Made by a program: the position numbers and the translations under genes | From: Pempheris klunzingeri | Lineage: Eukaryota > Chordata > Actinopteri > Acropomatiformes > Pempheridae | DNA: 64,000 nt | Reading direction: 5' to 3' | Assembly: GCF_042242105.1 (NCBI RefSeq) | Contig: NC_092021.1 | Location: 6,932,355 to 6,996,354, forward strand | Notes under the pieces: model-generated | Database searches by the model: none | What the model was told of the DNA's origin: nothing | Seen by the model: the letters and a program-made list of their open reading frames with translations, nothing else | Shown: one piece after another, positions 62,667 to 64,000 of the stretch | How positions within the stretch are numbered: the first letter of the stretch is position 1 | Layout: every line of letters starts with the position of its first letter

Positions 62667-64000
62667 GTGAGTATCGAACCCAGCGGGTCCAAACTTGTGT
62701 GTAGTTTGAAGTCAGTGTACAATGAATGAGTGCATCATCTGTTCAAATGTCACAAATACAATCCAAATGGGTTGTCCGAGTATTACATTTTATTGGCTTC
62801 TTGGTGTTTATAACAGAGCTGCACCACCATCCACTGGACTTTCTTATGTCCAGCCCCCCCTGGACAGTGGTGTTCATCATCATCATCTTAGGATCCAATA
62901 CACTGAACCTCTAGCAACTCTCACACATTATTAATCAGATCCGCACTACATACAATTTGATTGTCAATATTATTCTAAAATGCCAAAAGTGAAGTTTACA
63001 GAGTTTAATAAATGGAACACTGGTCTCAGATCAGTGCCCACTGTTGGCAGACATCCTCAGCTGAGGCGCCTGAGTCTGTACAGGGAGAGAAGAACTCTCA
63101 TCACGGCATCCCGAGCATCATCTGCACACCCACAAACTGCTAGCTTTTAGAATGCATGCTGACTTTATTTTTTTATTGTGAACACACTTCGCACTCTAGA
63201 GCAGAGCTGCAGCCAATAATTGATTAATCAGTTAGTTGCCAACTGTTAAATTAATTGTAAACTATTTTGATAACCAATTAATCACTTTGAGTAATTTTTT
63301 TAAAAAAGAAATTGGAGGACGTCACTTTGGGAAACACTCATCAACATTTTTCACCATTTTCTGAACCAACCAACTAATCAATAGCTGGCTGCAGCCCTGC
63401 TGTAGACCTGCTAAGGACTGGTGTGCAGCATGGAGTTGGGACGGAGCTGCAGTCTCTCTTCCGTCACAGTTCTACTGTTCGTAATAACACTGCATCCTAT
63501 TGTTCAAGTTTATAGCAGTCATACCAAAATGCTGTATAAGCTGTTCAATAAATCACTAAAGATTAACAAGTAATACTGATATAGAGCACATAATGAACAC
63601 ACGCATAGTTAAGGCGGGTTCAGATGTCATAGAATAAAATGTGCCTCAGCCTAGAAAGTGGATTAGACGGTAGCTTTAGGTCAGAACACCTCATAGAATA
63701 GAATAGAATAGAATTGAATAGATCTTAATTGTCATTGTTGTGAGACAATGAAAGGCAGTTTAGCAGCTCTATGCAAAGTACAAATAGTGAGGAAATCAGA
63801 GGATTTAATAGAAAGGACCAGATCATTGAGTGCTAGATCTAAAATCTGTCCTACTCCACACTGAAATGGGACAAATGGCTGACAGCATAATTACCAACAT
63901 GGGGAAGTAGTAAATCTGTATATTTCCTGGTCCATGAGGCTCAATGCCCTGCATGTTTTAGACATCATCCAGCTCTGCAGAGGCCTGATAAGGACCCATT
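62667..64000 (+). other. maip1 intron 2, incomplete
   Basis: No third exon was recognised up to the window end. It contains a hAT-type element (63202-63399) and a probable retroelement tail at 63688-63745 (ATAGAATAGAATAGAATTGA, then TTAATTGTCATTGTTGTGAG). Confidence 0.55.
63202..63399. mobile_element. hAT-type non-autonomous element, copy 2
   Basis: Starts CAGAGCTGCAG and ends CTGCAGCCCTG, an imperfect 11-bp inverted repeat. The flanking 8 bp, CTCTAGAG and CTGTAGAC, match at six positions, fitting a hAT-type 8-bp duplication. The interior shares TTTGGGAAACACT and ATTTTTCACCA with 38402-38707. Confidence 0.7.

Overview
This is vertebrate nuclear DNA, almost certainly from a ray-finned (probably spiny-rayed) fish. 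The genes are spread over many short exons with GT/AG introns, long AT-rich introns, CA/TA microsatellites and dispersed repeats typical of teleosts. No bacterial-type operon, CRISPR array or complete virus was seen.

Layout, left to right: (1) the 3' end of mlph (melanophilin), + strand, 180-3110; (2) prlh (prolactin-releasing peptide, an RFamide neuropeptide), + strand, 5824-6775, with a TATA-type promoter candidate near 4971; (3) a repeat-rich gap at about 7-11.3 kb with an old L1-like LINE fragment interrupted by a short insertion; (4) rab17 (Rab GTPase), - strand, five coding exons, 11422-13620; (5) an unexplained two-exon reading frame on the - strand at 14201-14862; (6) lrrfip1, + strand, from 16323 to 57511, with a 15.6-kb first intron, at least 29 coding exons and two alternative 3' ends (a 3.2-kb terminal exon at 51042-54229, or five coiled-coil exons at 55385-57511); (7) tyw5 (JmjC tRNA wybutosine hydroxylase), - strand, seven exons, 59076-61866; (8) the first two exons of maip1 (m-AAA protease interacting protein), + strand, 62201-62666, running off the window. 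tyw5 and maip1 are head to head, 334 bp apart.

The order and orientation mlph-prlh-rab17-lrrfip1 match human 2q37.3. tyw5-maip1 are also neighbours in human, but at 2q33, so this fish joins two blocks that are far apart on human chromosome 2. Melanophilin links Rab27a melanosomes to myosin Va, and Rab17 acts in polarised and recycling traffic, including melanosome-related filopodia; the other genes are functionally unrelated neighbours.

The most notable point is that the predicted Rab17 carries Leu in place of the catalytic Gln of the switch II WDTAGQE motif. Others are the fully phase-0 modular exon set of lrrfip1, a 12-bp coding minisatellite in its terminal exon, a conserved CaaX-like C-terminus of that isoform, the cryptic two-exon frame next to rab17, and several well-preserved non-autonomous DNA transposons. 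Exon boundaries were placed by eye from reading frame, splice consensus and remembered protein families; no alignment or search was run.
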